Shown: piece by piece, positions 48,735 to 59,336 of the stretch
Layout: every line of letters starts with the position of its first letter
How positions within the stretch are numbered: position 1 is the stretch's first letter
Program-made: the position numbers and the translations under genes
Notes under the pieces: generated by a model
Database searches by the model: none
Told to the model about the DNA's origin: nothing
What the model saw: the letters and a program-made list of their open reading frames with translations, nothing else
Origin: Isoperla grammatica
Taxonomy: Eukaryota; Arthropoda; Insecta; Plecoptera; Perlodidae
DNA: 64,000 nucleotides
Assembly (NCBI GenBank): GCA_945910005.1
Contig: CAMDTW010000511.1
Location: 1-64,000, forward strand
Direction of reading: 5' to 3'

Positions 48735-49674
48735 CAGTGTTGCCAGATTTTCAAAGTGAAATTATTTACACAAGAGTCAAAATTATTGTACTTTTAATAA
48801 AATTATGGTACATAATAATTCTGAAATATGACACAAATTATGGTATTTATTTACTTGTATTTACATCGTATTTTTATATACAGAACGTTGTCGAACCAGA
48901 TTTGTATAGACAACGCGGAAACAAACCATCTTTATTGGCCAGATTACTAACCATGCCTATGGCAGAAAGTAGAAACATAATACTGATTAATGATTTTACT
49001 GATCGCGAGAACATTTTTAATACACATTAATAATACATCATGGATGCGTTTCTAGATGCAAATTGTTGCATCACTCTTATAGCTTATAAAACACATATAA
49101 TATACGCAATCTAATGATTGTAAATATAGAACAAAATAATACATGATTATATAATGAGATCTTGATAGCACTAAAATAATTAAAGGTACTGTACATTATG
49201 ATTGACCCTTGCGCATGGCAATTGCGAGTTGCGTCACACAAGCCTGCCAGTGCAAGCAGCAAAAGTTCAAAACGTACATGGTATGATGAGCGCTATCCTG
49301 CTCACTCCTTAAAACACCAGCTCGCTCTCTCTTTATCACTCCACTCCTAAGAACAGCCAGCCGGTGAACAATGAACGTCCACTGTCAAGTCTCCGCGGGT
49401 CAGGTTCGACCGTTCGAATACATTACATTCCAATGACAACCACAGGCAGGCGGAAGTGCGATTATCAGTCAAAAAAACACCGGAAACGGAAGTTCGATTT
49501 TTAAATATTGCCAATTTGTTCAAATTTAAATTTATTGTACGATTCAACCAAAACTATGGTACAAAAGATAAAATATGGTACATTTTAGCACTATGGTACG
49601 GTCACTATTTACTAAGGTACAGTAGATCACTTTATGGTACGTTTTCCATAATTATGGTACGTCTGGCAACACTG
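48735..49674. mobile_element. 940-bp non-autonomous hAT element
   Basis: Ends CAGTGTTGCCAGA / TCTGGCAACACTG with perfect 8-bp duplication GAAACCAC (48727-48734 and 49675-49682). Subterminal repeats of TATGGTAC are seen at both ends, likely transposase-binding sites. No transposase frame is present. Confidence 0.93.
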
Positions 49675-49678
49675 GAAA

Positions 49679-49732
49679 CCACAGCCTTTTCGACGGGTCA
49701 ATCCGCGGATTGACGCGTCGAGAAGGCTGTGG
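49679..49732. repeat. 54-bp near-perfect palindrome
   Basis: CCACAGCCTT... to ...AAGGCTGTGG, centred on CCGCGG, with two mismatched positions. It overlaps the right target duplication of the hAT at 48735-49674. Confidence 0.9.
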
Positions 49733-49803
49733 ACGATCGATCGATAAAAATTATTTCAACCTATCGATTGCTGTCAAAACGAGAATTTCCTGCTGGACAG
49801 CCT

Positions 49804-49868
49804 CCTCCGCCTTCCACTAGATGGGGTAAAGCTCGCCGATAGCAATGACATCTAGTGGAAGGCGGAGG
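49804..49868. repeat. Foldback with perfect 20-bp arms
   Basis: The arms 49804-49823 and 49849-49868 (CCTCCGCCTTCCACTAGATG and its complement) enclose a 25-base loop. It could be a tiny foldback element or an RNA hairpin. Confidence 0.9.
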
Positions 49869-49994
49869 TACTACTGGTCAACCGGCATCGGTCGCTCAGC
49901 CAATACAGCGGCAATCTACGTACTACGTGGCCATTGCTCCCTCGCGATAATTTCAAAACATAAAGCGCATGGAATATTAATTCAAATTGACATC

Positions 49995-50095
49995 CATTAT
50001 TAATTGTTTGCATAGCTTAGTTTTATTTAAGGTCCTCCTTTGTAAATCAGTTTTTATAACTGATAGACATTAAATAAATAAATAAATTCACTCTA
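49995..50095 (+). mobile_element. LINE-like 3' tail (empty site for the MITE at 10709)
   Basis: Matches 10660-10708 joined to 10899-10975 without the MITE, ending in ATTAAATAAATAAATAAA. No coding region remains. Confidence 0.7.
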
Positions 50096-50680
50096 TGAGG
50101 TTCTTTCAGAACAATGGTTCCTACCTACTTTGACAAATAAAAACGCTTGCATATTGAAGGTAAATAATTAATTACCTACTTATGTCAGTAAATTGCGGTA
50201 TCAGTTTTCGTAAGCACCCCCCCAATGCAAATTGGTGATAGAACAGTAGGCCTACATTTTTTCAGAACTGAAAACAATGCCTTAGTTAAATATTATTTAA
50301 TATGATAGATGGTTTCGATGAAAATAAAGCAAACACAATGGCTTACGTCCTTAGAGCTAATACGTCGTTTCACAAAGACAATAATTTATTAAGTATTTTG
50401 TTCCATTTCTTTGTCGTTTAGTGTTTGGGAAATTCAAACAACATTTTTAATAGATAATAGTGTATACTTGGAGAGGCCAAAATGGCTAAATTAATTGGAA
50501 CTCAGGACAAGATCAACATGTTCTAGTGAGGGAAAAGGTACAGAAGGATGATAGCTCACCTGAGAAAGTAGATAGGTCGCTTAGAGAAACATATAGATGA
50601 GAATACAAATGAATAAATAATACCCTACCCTAGGTTTAAGTTAAGTTTATTTTTCTTACTCACGCTGAGTGATCAAGACC
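50096..50680. other. Intergenic, no feature seen
   Basis: AT-rich unique DNA; I find no gene or repeat of note. Confidence 0.4.
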
Positions 50681-50819
50681 ACTAGTTGGCCAAAACGTCT
50701 CAGTTTATTTATTTGTCTTCTCATCGCCCTTTTGTCTCACTAGAACATGTCTATCTTAAGAACAGATTGATATTTTCTTCTGGGTTGTTTCACACCTTGT
50801 TTCACCCTGATGTTCCTGA

Positions 50820-51062
50820 TCCACGTGACTTGATGGATGGAAAACCACGGCAGAACAAGAACCGAGCATCGAGCGGATGGTTGGAACTCCAGCAACTCTG
50901 ACCGTTATGGATCTCCTATTCTGTAACTGTTGCCGTGTTTGCAAGATGCCGACCTGTGAGTGTTTGGCCAATCAACTGAAGTGTACCCACTCTTGTATGC
51001 TGAGCGATTGTACAAATATGGCGGCAAATATTCCAGTGTGGCAGAAGGATGATGGTGATTAA
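50820..51062 (+). pseudogene. Cysteine-rich (CXC/tesmin-like) C-terminal coding remnant
   Basis: The frame ending at TAA 51060-51062 encodes CNCCRVCKMPTCECLANQLK, followed by CTHSCMLSDCTNM. The spacing C.C..C....C.C......C...C....C is similar to the CXC (tesmin/TSO1-like) module often found at the C-terminus of invertebrate transposon-associated proteins. It is probably the last exon or relic of such a protein. The upstream frame is broken, so the start is uncertain. It could alternatively be a real terminal exon of an unrecognised gene. Confidence 0.45.
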
Positions 51063-51845
51063 TATGACGACTTTAATTATGATTGATTTTGTCTTTAGTT
51101 TGGATTAATTTGACGACTACACTGTGACTGCTAAGGTAGATGTCATATCATACTATCATATCACGTATCTGAGCATGGTCATGCTCTTTTCTATAAATGA
51201 ATTTTGTTTCAGTAGCTCACCCATTCAAGAATACCCTGATTGCTGAGGACATTTAATAGAAATTCAGTAATAAACTTGAATAGTTTATTAATTATATATG
51301 ATTATTATATTCTCTTACGATTACGACATAATATTATTATTCGTTATTGTAATTTCAATCAAAATTCTACGAATTTAGAGTACCCACAAGTAATATTTCA
51401 GTTACTAGATCTAGTTTGACGATACTTACCTATTGAACTTTGACCGCCATTTGGAATGAATACCGTACAAGCAATGTGATAACAATAAGAACTATTTATT
51501 TTAACGTATTTATGAGTAAGTACGTTGCTATTATTAATATTGACACCCATTTTGAGAAAATTGACCCCAATCAAGGTCAAAAAAGGTCAAGTGGGTACTT
51601 TAATTTTTTTTTTACAGAAATATAATTCATTGAGCTTACAAAAAATGAACTTTTAACCTTGCAAACATTTTTCATTATTTAATTAAAATTATTTAAAAAA
51701 TAACGAATTTGACATTGATCCTAGTTTCGACATAGAAAGCTGGGTTTGCCAGAGATATATCATGGTTTTTTGAAAAGTGCTCGTTTCAAGCTTTCATTTG
51801 ATGTATGTCATCCTTTGACCAAAATTTTATACCGACCAGGCCTTT
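51063..51845. other. Intergenic, no feature seen
   Basis: AT-rich unique DNA without recognised genes or repeats. Confidence 0.4.
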
Positions 51846-51849
51846 TTCG

Positions 51850-52035
51850 AGCGTTATGCAAAGGACCTTAGTCGTTCCTCGCGCGCTCCTCAACTCATCC
51901 TTTCCTCAGACTCGCCCAACCACCAATCACAGAGCAGTCCACATGGCAATGCTGCTCTGTGATTGGTGGTTGGGCGAGACTGAAGACAGGCTGAGTTGAG
52001 GAGCACCTGAGGACTGACTATGCATTTGACCCTTA
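51850..52035. mobile_element. Foldback (MITE-like) palindrome
   Basis: Perfect 27-bp arms (51911-51937 and 51952-51978, core GCCCAACCACCAATCACAG) enclose a 14-base loop. Weaker pairing extends outwards through CTCCTCAACTCA / TGAGTTGAGGAG to about 51850 and 52035. No convincing target duplication was found. Confidence 0.75.
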
Positions 52036-52660
52036 ATGACCTTATATACTTCTCCGCATTCTTATGCATTGCTTATTCAGAGAACTGTCAAGTTAACTAC
52101 AGGATTTGTTGCTATGGAATTGTTTTATTAAATGCTATTGTCCATAAGAAGAACAAACTCCATAGCAACCATTATCAAATTCTATGCTTAACTCGACTCT
52201 GAACTCCACCCTTCTCACAATATGATTCTACTGTTGAACAAATAATATATTCACAAAAATGTAGAATAATTGCAAATAAAAATAATCGTAGCAGCAATCG
52301 TGTCGTTCCATGTCTACTTAATTGAGATATCCTATGCCAAGTTTTATGACACCCCACTAAATATTTGCAAGTCTGAGATCTAAATTTAAAAGCATATCAA
52401 ATTGATGGTTGCCAGGGTGAAAACAAGTTATAGACCCTAAATACTAAGTGTAGTCATAAGAATGGGTTGGGTATTAATGATATAAAACTGTGCTAGCCTA
52501 GATGGTCCAACAGTCAAGTTGCCAATCATTGTTCTCGTCTCGACAAGACGTGGAATGTAACAGAGTAGTGACTCTGCTATTCGTACGAGTCGAACAAATA
52601 AGTTCCTCCCTTTTCATTTTCCTCCACTCTACCACCTTAAATCTATTCGTTCAGTCTTGT
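52036..52660. other. Intergenic, no feature seen
   Basis: Unique DNA; no coding sequence recognised. Confidence 0.4.
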
Positions 52661-52666
52661 GATATA

Positions 52667-53160
52667 ATAAGTCCAGCGTAGCTCTGCATGTCGTAAGAGG
52701 TGCCGGCCACATGACCTAACAGTTATGTCGTAAAGCAGACCAACTCATGGCTAATCTCGTAACCTATTGATAGTTTGCATGTGACGCGATATGATAAGTC
52801 CAGCGTAGCTCTGCCTGTCGTAAGAGGTGCCGGCCACATGACCTAACAGTTATGTCGTGAAGCAGACCAACTCATGGCTAATCTCTTAACCTATTGATAG
52901 TTTGCATGTGACGCGATATGATAAGTCCAGCATAGCTCTGCCTGTCGTAAGAGGTGCCGGCCACATGACCTAACAGTTATGTCGTAAAGCAGACCAACTC
53001 ATGGCTAATCTCTTAACCTATTGATAGTTTGCATGTGACGCGATATGATAAGTCCAGCATAGCTCTGCCTGTCGTAAGAGGTGCCGGCCACATGACCTAA
53101 CAGTTATGTCGTAAAGCAGACCAACTCATGGCTAATCTCTTAACCTATTGATAGTTTGCA
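52667..53160. repeat. 127-bp tandem repeat, 3.9 copies
   Basis: Unit starts at ATAAGTCCAGC: 52667, 52794, 52921 and 53048, each step exactly 127 bp. The copies differ at only a few bases, so amplification is recent. It ends about 390 bases upstream of a predicted first exon. Confidence 0.96.
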
Positions 53161-53279
53161 CCCAAAAAACTGTTTGGTTGGATCAACTAAAAAAATATGG
53201 GTTACTAGGTTTGGTATACTAATATGGGTAGATTCTACTCGCATTTAGTGAAAGAGTCTACAATAGGAGTTGAAGGCGG

Positions 53280-53553
53280 AGTGTTAGTGTAACTGTAATT
53301 TTTAGTCAAAGGACGGTTACCTAGGTAGCCAATAACGGCTTGATATTCAATAGCTTGAGGGTATTATTTACGACGATAACCGAAGGTCATCCTCGGAAAC
53401 ATTCGGAAACGCTCGAAAGATCACGTGCTGGCCACTCCATAGGGCCACTCTTTCGTTCGTGGAGCTAGGCCTAGCAGGTGGATGCTGAGTGCGTTGACCT
53501 TTCGTTTCGTCGTTCAAGGCTAGCAACACGTGGTGGAACTTGGAAGACTGAAG
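53280..53553 (+). promoter_or_regulatory. Putative promoter and 5' UTR of SAM-like gene
   Basis: A CCAAT box in TAGCCAATAACGG (53329-53333) and a locally CpG-richer stretch lie upstream of the start codon; no TATA box is evident. The transcription start cannot be placed. Confidence 0.4.
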
Positions 53554-53620
53554 ATGTCCGAATTTGTTCGCCTCACTCTAGAGAGTTGGGGGCTAGAACA
53601 TCTCGCGCCGAAATTCGAGG
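53554..53620 (+). CDS. First coding exon of a SAM-like-domain protein
   Basis: ATG at 53554 (A at -3) opens 22 codons, MSEFVRLTLESWGLEHLAPK followed by FE, then a strong donor G|GTAAGT at 53621 in phase 1. The L..WGLE.L...F pattern matches helix 1 to 2 of the SAM-like domains that open many invertebrate proteins. SAM domains mediate protein or RNA contacts, so no function is proposed. The next exon is not found before 54813, where the second giant element begins. If the model is right, that insertion lies in intron 1. No transcript evidence is available. Confidence 0.6.
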
Positions 53621-54812
53621 GTAAGTGCAGTATGCCTACATATTATTGTTTATTTGTTAAATGCTTTAAATAGAGGCCTAGATAGCAGATTTTGATCCCG
53701 CAATTTTCCAAAACGTGTAATGGAAAAATATCGGTTTAATGGCGGATGAGTGGACGATGCATTAAAAATCCACGATTATCGGCGGCATCCGCGAACTCTT
53801 GGGATAAAAAAACAAATACGAAGATAATAAATTACTTGCACTCGTGGTTACACTTGCGTAAGTAGGAATCGGCCTGCGTGTCTGTGATATTTTGGTGTAG
53901 ACCTACGCCTAGGCTAGCCCTAGGCCTAGGCGAAGATCGTAATTCATCATTAAATTATTCCATGTGTCATGCTGTTCATCAAATTATTATCGACGATAAT
54001 TTTTGGTGAAATCACATGAATTGAGGTAGGCCTAGGCTAGGCTAGTAGCGACCCATTTTAACCACATGGTTCAACCATGCTTCGGATTATTGGGACTTGG
54101 CCTTGGGAGTTTCAGTTATGTAATGTTAATTTGTTAAATCTAAATTCAGATTTCAATACTATTCATTTTCGAATTTTTTTACTTTTACAGTAGGCCTGTG
54201 GAGGCATGGTCCACTAAGACACACATGCCCTAGCATTGGCTAGGCCTAGGCCCTAGTGGTTGGTTGGTTAGTTAGGACAAGGGCTTCAGGCGTAAAGGTT
54301 ATGGTGTGGTAATGATCTGTTTTTTTCTCTATGAATGATCTCACGTCTATTTTAAGACAACTCTGCTATCGTTAGTCTACTTTGAAATTTGAAATTTGGT
54401 GTTTGATTACGTTGAACCAATGCCTTATAAATAAATGCATTAGGCCTAGCCTACCTAGAGGGCGTTGAATAACAAGTTGCAAACCCTGATTAGAAGTGAC
54501 CTATCATAGCCTAACTTCTTTAAGAGACACATTTGATGCAATTCTCTCACAATTCATATGCCTACACATATGTCACTTAAACTTCTTACTGTCGTCACCA
54601 TAAATGCAAGTATAGAGCTCGTAAATTTATTATTGCATTCAGATCAGGTTCACACTGTCAAATTTTAGGTTATGTTATTGTGTTCTTTGCCGTCAAGAAC
54701 TAGGCCTAGGCCTACAAGAAGGCGTACGTGCTTTCAGCTCTGTGCTTCATGTGTAGGTAGGCCCTACATTCAAATTAAAGATTTAACTTTAGTAGTAAAA
54801 ACCGGATCTGAC
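53621..54812 (+). other. Putative intron 1 of the SAM-like gene
   Basis: Starts GTAAGTGCAG. Contains many TAGGCCTA palindromes and no recognised exon. Confidence 0.4.
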
Positions 54813-54943
54813 CCCTGTTTAAAATTCTAGCTACTTCTCGCAACATCTTGCTAAGATTTTGACTAGGAAGAGCCAGAACAAGCTAGGAAAATTGAAGACA
54901 GCCAGTAAGCTAGAAATAAATGAAGCTAGAAAACACTAGAGAT

Positions 54944-55140
54944 TGTAATAATAGTTTGTGGTTCTTTAGTAATAAGTTGTTTATTCATTATAGTTTAGAA
55001 GTAGTACAATTACAGAATTACAGGTTAGGTCGACATGAGTTGTCGCCCGGCTGACGCGTCTGATGAACTGCGCCCACCGCCGCCTGTACACACAGGCTTC
55101 TTAGTATGTTACGCATTGAGCGCATAGTTCAAATGTGACA
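54944..55140 (-). repeat. Gypsy 3' LTR (element orientation)
   Basis: 197 bp, identical by eye to 59337-59533; on the plus strand it starts TGTAATAATAG and ends ATGTGACA. Confidence 0.96.
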
Positions 55141-55221
55141 TGTCCTTTTTTTTTTTTTTTTTTTTTTTTTTTTGAAATTAATAATTACATAATATACCAT
55201 TGAAATACAATAAGTGAACAT

Positions 55222-58200
55222 CTACTGTTGGTATCGCATTGGTAACTTAATTGCACGGCCTCTACGTGTAAATTTTGGGTTTGTGTCCGGCTCAGGTTGT
55301 GCTGTCGGTGTAGAAATCCTTGGAACCGGCTCATCAGTTTCTTGGGACGCCTCGGTCTCGGGAACCTCTTGCGACGATGCGTTGCGAGGAATGGGTGACT
55401 CATTCACGTTTTTTGACGTTTCCTGACTCCTTCCTGGCGGAGACTCGCCTAGCTGGATTGGTCTGGCTCGGAGATGCACTCTGCTTCGCCGCAGAACAGA
55501 ACCTTCTGAGGTGGACACTCTGTAGGATCTGGGCGTAGTATCTTGTTCCAACACACGACCGGGAATCCAGTTCCGATGGGACTTTTGGATCAAGATTGGC
55601 TGGCCCGGTTGCAGTACAGGTAGAGGATGAGCATTCTGGTCGTGACGCACTTTCTGGGAGTTTTGTTTTTCTCGGAGAACCTCGATTGTCTTGCTGTTGT
55701 CGAATACTGGTTTCCGCAGTGTTGCGGAGCTCGGAAGTAGTGTCCGAAGACGACGACCCATTAGCATCTCTGCCGGCGATGGCAGTCCGTACTTCGGAGT
55801 AGTATTGTAATCAAGGACAGCTAAGATTGGATCCCTGTTAGATTTTGACGCTTTCACTAACAAACCTTTAGCAATTCCTATTGCCCTTTCTGCCATACCG
55901 TTGCTTTTGGCGTAATGGGGACTGGAAGTGATATGGCTAATGTCCCAATCGATGCAAAACTGTTTAAAGATGTTCGAGTCGAAAGGCGGCCCATTGTCCG
56001 AAAACAGGGTTGACGGAATGCCGTGTGTAGCGAATATTAGCTTTAAGTTGGCAACGACTTTAGTAGCCGTAGTCGTCGTCAACTCCCGGATTTCAATGAA
56101 CTTGGAGTGATAGTCAGTTAATACCATGTACGATTTGTCACAGGCTTTACAGAAATCAATTCCTATTTTATCCCAAGGCCACTCGGCTATAGGATGTGGG
56201 AGCAGAGGCTCTTTACAGTTAGCCGCGGAATAATTTTGACATGTAGGACACGACAGAATAAGTTGTTTGATATTTGTTGACATACCTGGCCAATATATTG
56301 CAGCTTGCGCTTTAGTTTGGCAAGATGCCACACCCTGATGTGCTCCATGGATCAACGTGAGCATGTGACTCCTTTGTGCTCGGGGAATTACTAGTCTTGA
56401 CCCTCTGAATATAAGGCCTCCAGCCTCGTGAAGCTCGCTCCGACAGTGCCAGAAGGCATTTACCGAAGATCCGGCTGCATCTGGTTTGTGTTTTGGCCAT
56501 CCGTCTCTGATGTACTTCTTGACAGCTTGGAGATCGGGATCATTTTGAGTGTCCATCACTAGCTGGGCCTCTTTTTCGTCTGTGACGCTGGTCAGTGCAT
56601 GTACCGCTGAAGCTTCCCCTTCGAGATAGTCCGTGTCCACGGTCTGTTCAGGGATCGGGGCTCGCGACAAGGTGTCAGCTGCATACATGTTCTTGCCTGG
56701 AACGTGAATCAGGTTAGGGTTGTATCGTTGGAAACGTACTAACATTCTCTGCAGCCGAGGAGATATGTTTTCAATGGGTTTCTTGACGATCCCTAATAGG
56801 GGCTTGTGGTCAGTTTCCACGGTGAAATCTCTACCATATACGTAGAAATGGAAATGCTCACAACCCCAAATGATGGCCAAAAATTCTTTGTCGATTTGGC
56901 TGTAGTTCATTTGAGTTGGCGTAAGTGACACAGAGGCATAAGCTAGAGGTTTTCCATTTTGTAGAAGAACAGCCCCTAGGCCGTAACGACTAGCGTCTAC
57001 CGAAAGCGTGAGTGGCGCTTTGACATCATAGAAAGACAAAACTGGAGCATTACTCACGAGTTCCTTCAGTTTCTCGAATGAAGATTGTTGTGACTCGGTC
57101 CATATGAATTCGACTTCTTTCCGGAGGAGCTGTCGTAGAGGATATGATATCTCTGAAAGGTTTGGAACATATCTTGCCAGAAAGTTTACCATACCCAGGA
57201 ACCTTTGTAATTCCACACAGTTTTGTGGTATTGGTATTGCCGAGATGGCATTTACTTTAGATTCATGTATGCCGATCCCTTCAGGAGTGACCTTATGACC
57301 CAAAAACTCGATTTTTGGTACTGCCAACTGTAACTTGTCTTTCGAGAATTTAAAATTTCTCTCTCTAGCCCGCTGTAACACCCTGCCTAGTCTCTCATTG
57401 TGCTCTTCGATGGTCCTGCCATATACAACGATGTCATCTAGAAATGAAAGACTTCCTTCTATTCCTTCTATTAGCACGTGTATCTCTTTTTGAAGGATTT
57501 CAGGAGCACTGTTTATTCCAAATGGTAGTCGTTTGAATCTGAATCTACCCTTGGGTGTTGCAATGGTACAGAGCTTGGAGGATGCCTCATCTAACGGGAT
57601 TTGCCAGAAAGCTGATGATCCATCGAGAACTGAGAAGACTGTGGCTCCCTTCATGTCAGCAAATATCCCCTCCGACGTAGGCATGGGGTAATGTTCCCTG
57701 CGGATATACTCGTTGAGTGGTCTCGGATCCATACATATTCTCAGTTTTCCATTAGGTTTGGACACCAAAACAATTGGGTGGACCCATTCCGTTGGTTCGT
57801 CTACTTTTACCAGTATGTCTTCCTGAACCATGCGGTGTAATTCTTTATTAACTTTGTCTTTGAGAGAGATTGGGATTTTGCGAGCTGCTGCAATTGTGGG
57901 CCTGGCACCCTCCTGAAGCCGGATGGTGTGCTCAGTTTCCAGTTTACCTAAACCTTTGAAAACGTCCGAGTATTCCTCAACTAAATCTGTAGCACTGGAA
58001 GAAATTGCATGTAAGCGTTTAACAAGATTTAGTTCCTCGCATGCAGACAGTCCTAAAATGGGTGGGGAAATTCCCTTAGCCACAAAGAATTGGAATGGCA
58101 TGCTTGACTTACGCACTTGACACCTCAGCATACATGTGCCCTCATATGGTATGTTAGTCTTGCTGTACGAAGTGATTTTCTTTTTCGATTTTTCAAGCTG

Positions 58201-59193
58201 GGGCCTATTTTTTATTTGTAGGTAGACCTTGTATGGGAGCATGTTTACTTCTGAGCCCGGGTCTAGCTTGAAATTTACCCTTTGGTCTTCAATGTTGACT
58301 TCCTGTATCCATTCCGTACGGGTCTTCACAGATCCCACATGCAGCGAGTTGATTTCAAAATCTCCATCTGATGTGGAGTCGCTTTCAGAATCTGAGTGCG
58401 TGTCCTGAACGGCATGCACTTTGTTTTTGTGTGTGTTTTTCCCACCTTTACTTATGCACATAGAAGAATAATGGTTTACCTTCCCACAGCTATGGCAAGT
58501 TCGCCCATAAGCTGGACAGTTACCCCTCTCATGAGTCGTACCGCATCTCGAACATACACCGTCAGATGACTTAGGTTTGCTGTTCACATGAGGTTTCTTA
58601 TAGTGTTTGGTGCTGGAATGCTGCTTATGTACAGCATGAACACTCTCATCTTGTTTTGTATCCATTTCCTTTGCTTGTTTCTTAGCCTCTTCATTGGCCC
58701 GACACAAATTTATAGCCTTGGTCAAGGTCATGTTGTGGTCCTTTAACAGCCTTTCTCTCATGGTTTGGTCTTTTATGCCACCAATTAGGCGGTCCTTTAT
58801 TAGTCCCTCTGTCAAGGGTCCAAATTCACAGTCTTTAGCCCTTTGCCGGAGAACTAACACAAAATCGTCCGTGCTTTGTAACTCCGTTTGGCATTCTGCG
58901 AAAAACAGATATCGGGTATATGTGGTATTTTTGTACGGTACATAATAGTTCGATATGCCCTCTAGAATGTCTGTGGCTGTACACGCCTCTGGTGCTGGTA
59001 GGCCCTCCAGGGCATTATATACCGCTACGCCAGCATCTCCAATATTGTGTAACAAATCGGCAATTTGTTTCCGTATAGGCTTTGTATCGATGTCTGCGGC
59101 ATCTACATAAAATTGGTATCTTTGGCGCCAGCGGGACCAATTCTCTGCCGGATTTGTCCCTGGTTCGAAAGATTTTGGCGGTTTGTAAGCCAT
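55222..59193 (-). CDS. Ty3/gypsy Gag-Pol polyprotein, 1,323 aa, intact
   Basis: One continuous frame from ATG 59193. Gag (1-200) is followed by two zinc knuckles (214-246: CSRCGTTHERGNC and CHSCGKVNHYSSMC), and a retropepsin whose active site reads DPG at 311-313 instead of the usual D(T/S)G. Next is a reverse transcriptase (about 450-640) with the catalytic FLDD at 584-587; RNase H (about 725-845) with D733, E770, D795 and D840; and an integrase with HHCC (H949/H952, C982/C985) and a DD35E triad (D1013, D1066, E1102). A C-terminal tail has proline-rich repeats. Gag and Pol share one frame without a shift. No stop interrupts it, so it may still be expressed. The DPG protease is unusual and could lower cleavage. 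Confidence 0.95.
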   Translation of the reverse strand: MAYKPPKSFEPGTNPAENWSRWRQRYQFYVDAADIDTKPIRKQIADLLHNIGDAGVAVYNALEGLPAPEACTATDILEGISNYYVPYKNTTYTRYLFFAECQTELQSTDDFVLVLRQRAKDCEFGPLTEGLIKDRLIGGIKDQTMRERLLKDHNMTLTKAINLCRANEEAKKQAKEMDTKQDESVHAVHKQHSSTKHYKKPHVNSKPKSSDGVCSRCGTTHERGNCPAYGRTCHSCGKVNHYSSMCISKGGKNTHKNKVHAVQDTHSDSESDSTSDGDFEINSLHVGSVKTRTEWIQEVNIEDQRVNFKLDPGSEVNMLPYKVYLQIKNRPQLEKSKKKITSYSKTNIPYEGTCMLRCQVRKSSMPFQFFVAKGISPPILGLSACEELNLVKRLHAISSSATDLVEEYSDVFKGLGKLETEHTIRLQEGARPTIAAARKIPISLKDKVNKELHRMVQEDILVKVDEPTEWVHPIVLVSKPNGKLRICMDPRPLNEYIRREHYPMPTSEGIFADMKGATVFSVLDGSSAFWQIPLDEASSKLCTIATPKGRFRFKRLPFGINSAPEILQKEIHVLIEGIEGSLSFLDDIVVYGRTIEEHNERLGRVLQRARERNFKFSKDKLQLAVPKIEFLGHKVTPEGIGIHESKVNAISAIPIPQNCVELQRFLGMVNFLARYVPNLSEISYPLRQLLRKEVEFIWTESQQSSFEKLKELVSNAPVLSFYDVKAPLTLSVDASRYGLGAVLLQNGKPLAYASVSLTPTQMNYSQIDKEFLAIIWGCEHFHFYVYGRDFTVETDHKPLLGIVKKPIENISPRLQRMLVRFQRYNPNLIHVPGKNMYAADTLSRAPIPEQTVDTDYLEGEASAVHALTSVTDEKEAQLVMDTQNDPDLQAVKKYIRDGWPKHKPDAAGSSVNAFWHCRSELHEAGGLIFRGSRLVIPRAQRSHMLTLIHGAHQGVASCQTKAQAAIYWPGMSTNIKQLILSCPTCQNYSAANCKEPLLPHPIAEWPWDKIGIDFCKACDKSYMVLTDYHSKFIEIRELTTTTATKVVANLKLIFATHGIPSTLFSDNGPPFDSNIFKQFCIDWDISHITSSPHYAKSNGMAERAIGIAKGLLVKASKSNRDPILAVLDYNTTPKYGLPSPAEMLMGRRLRTLLPSSATLRKPVFDNSKTIEVLREKQNSQKVRHDQNAHPLPVLQPGQPILIQKSHRNWIPGRVLEQDTTPRSYRVSTSEGSVLRRSRVHLRARPIQLGESPPGRSQETSKNVNESPIPRNASSQEVPETEASQETDEPVPRISTPTAQPEPDTNPKFTRRGRAIKLPMRYQQ

Positions 59194-59336
59194 TATGTGC
59201 TAGGCCACGCTAAACCTGATGCACGTAGGCCTAAGCCTAGGCCCTAGGCGTAGTTTGCACAATGAATCCAGACTTACCGCCTACCGGCCGCTTTCCCGTC
59301 TTCTTCTTGCAGGTTCGTCGCCGTTCGCTGCCACCA

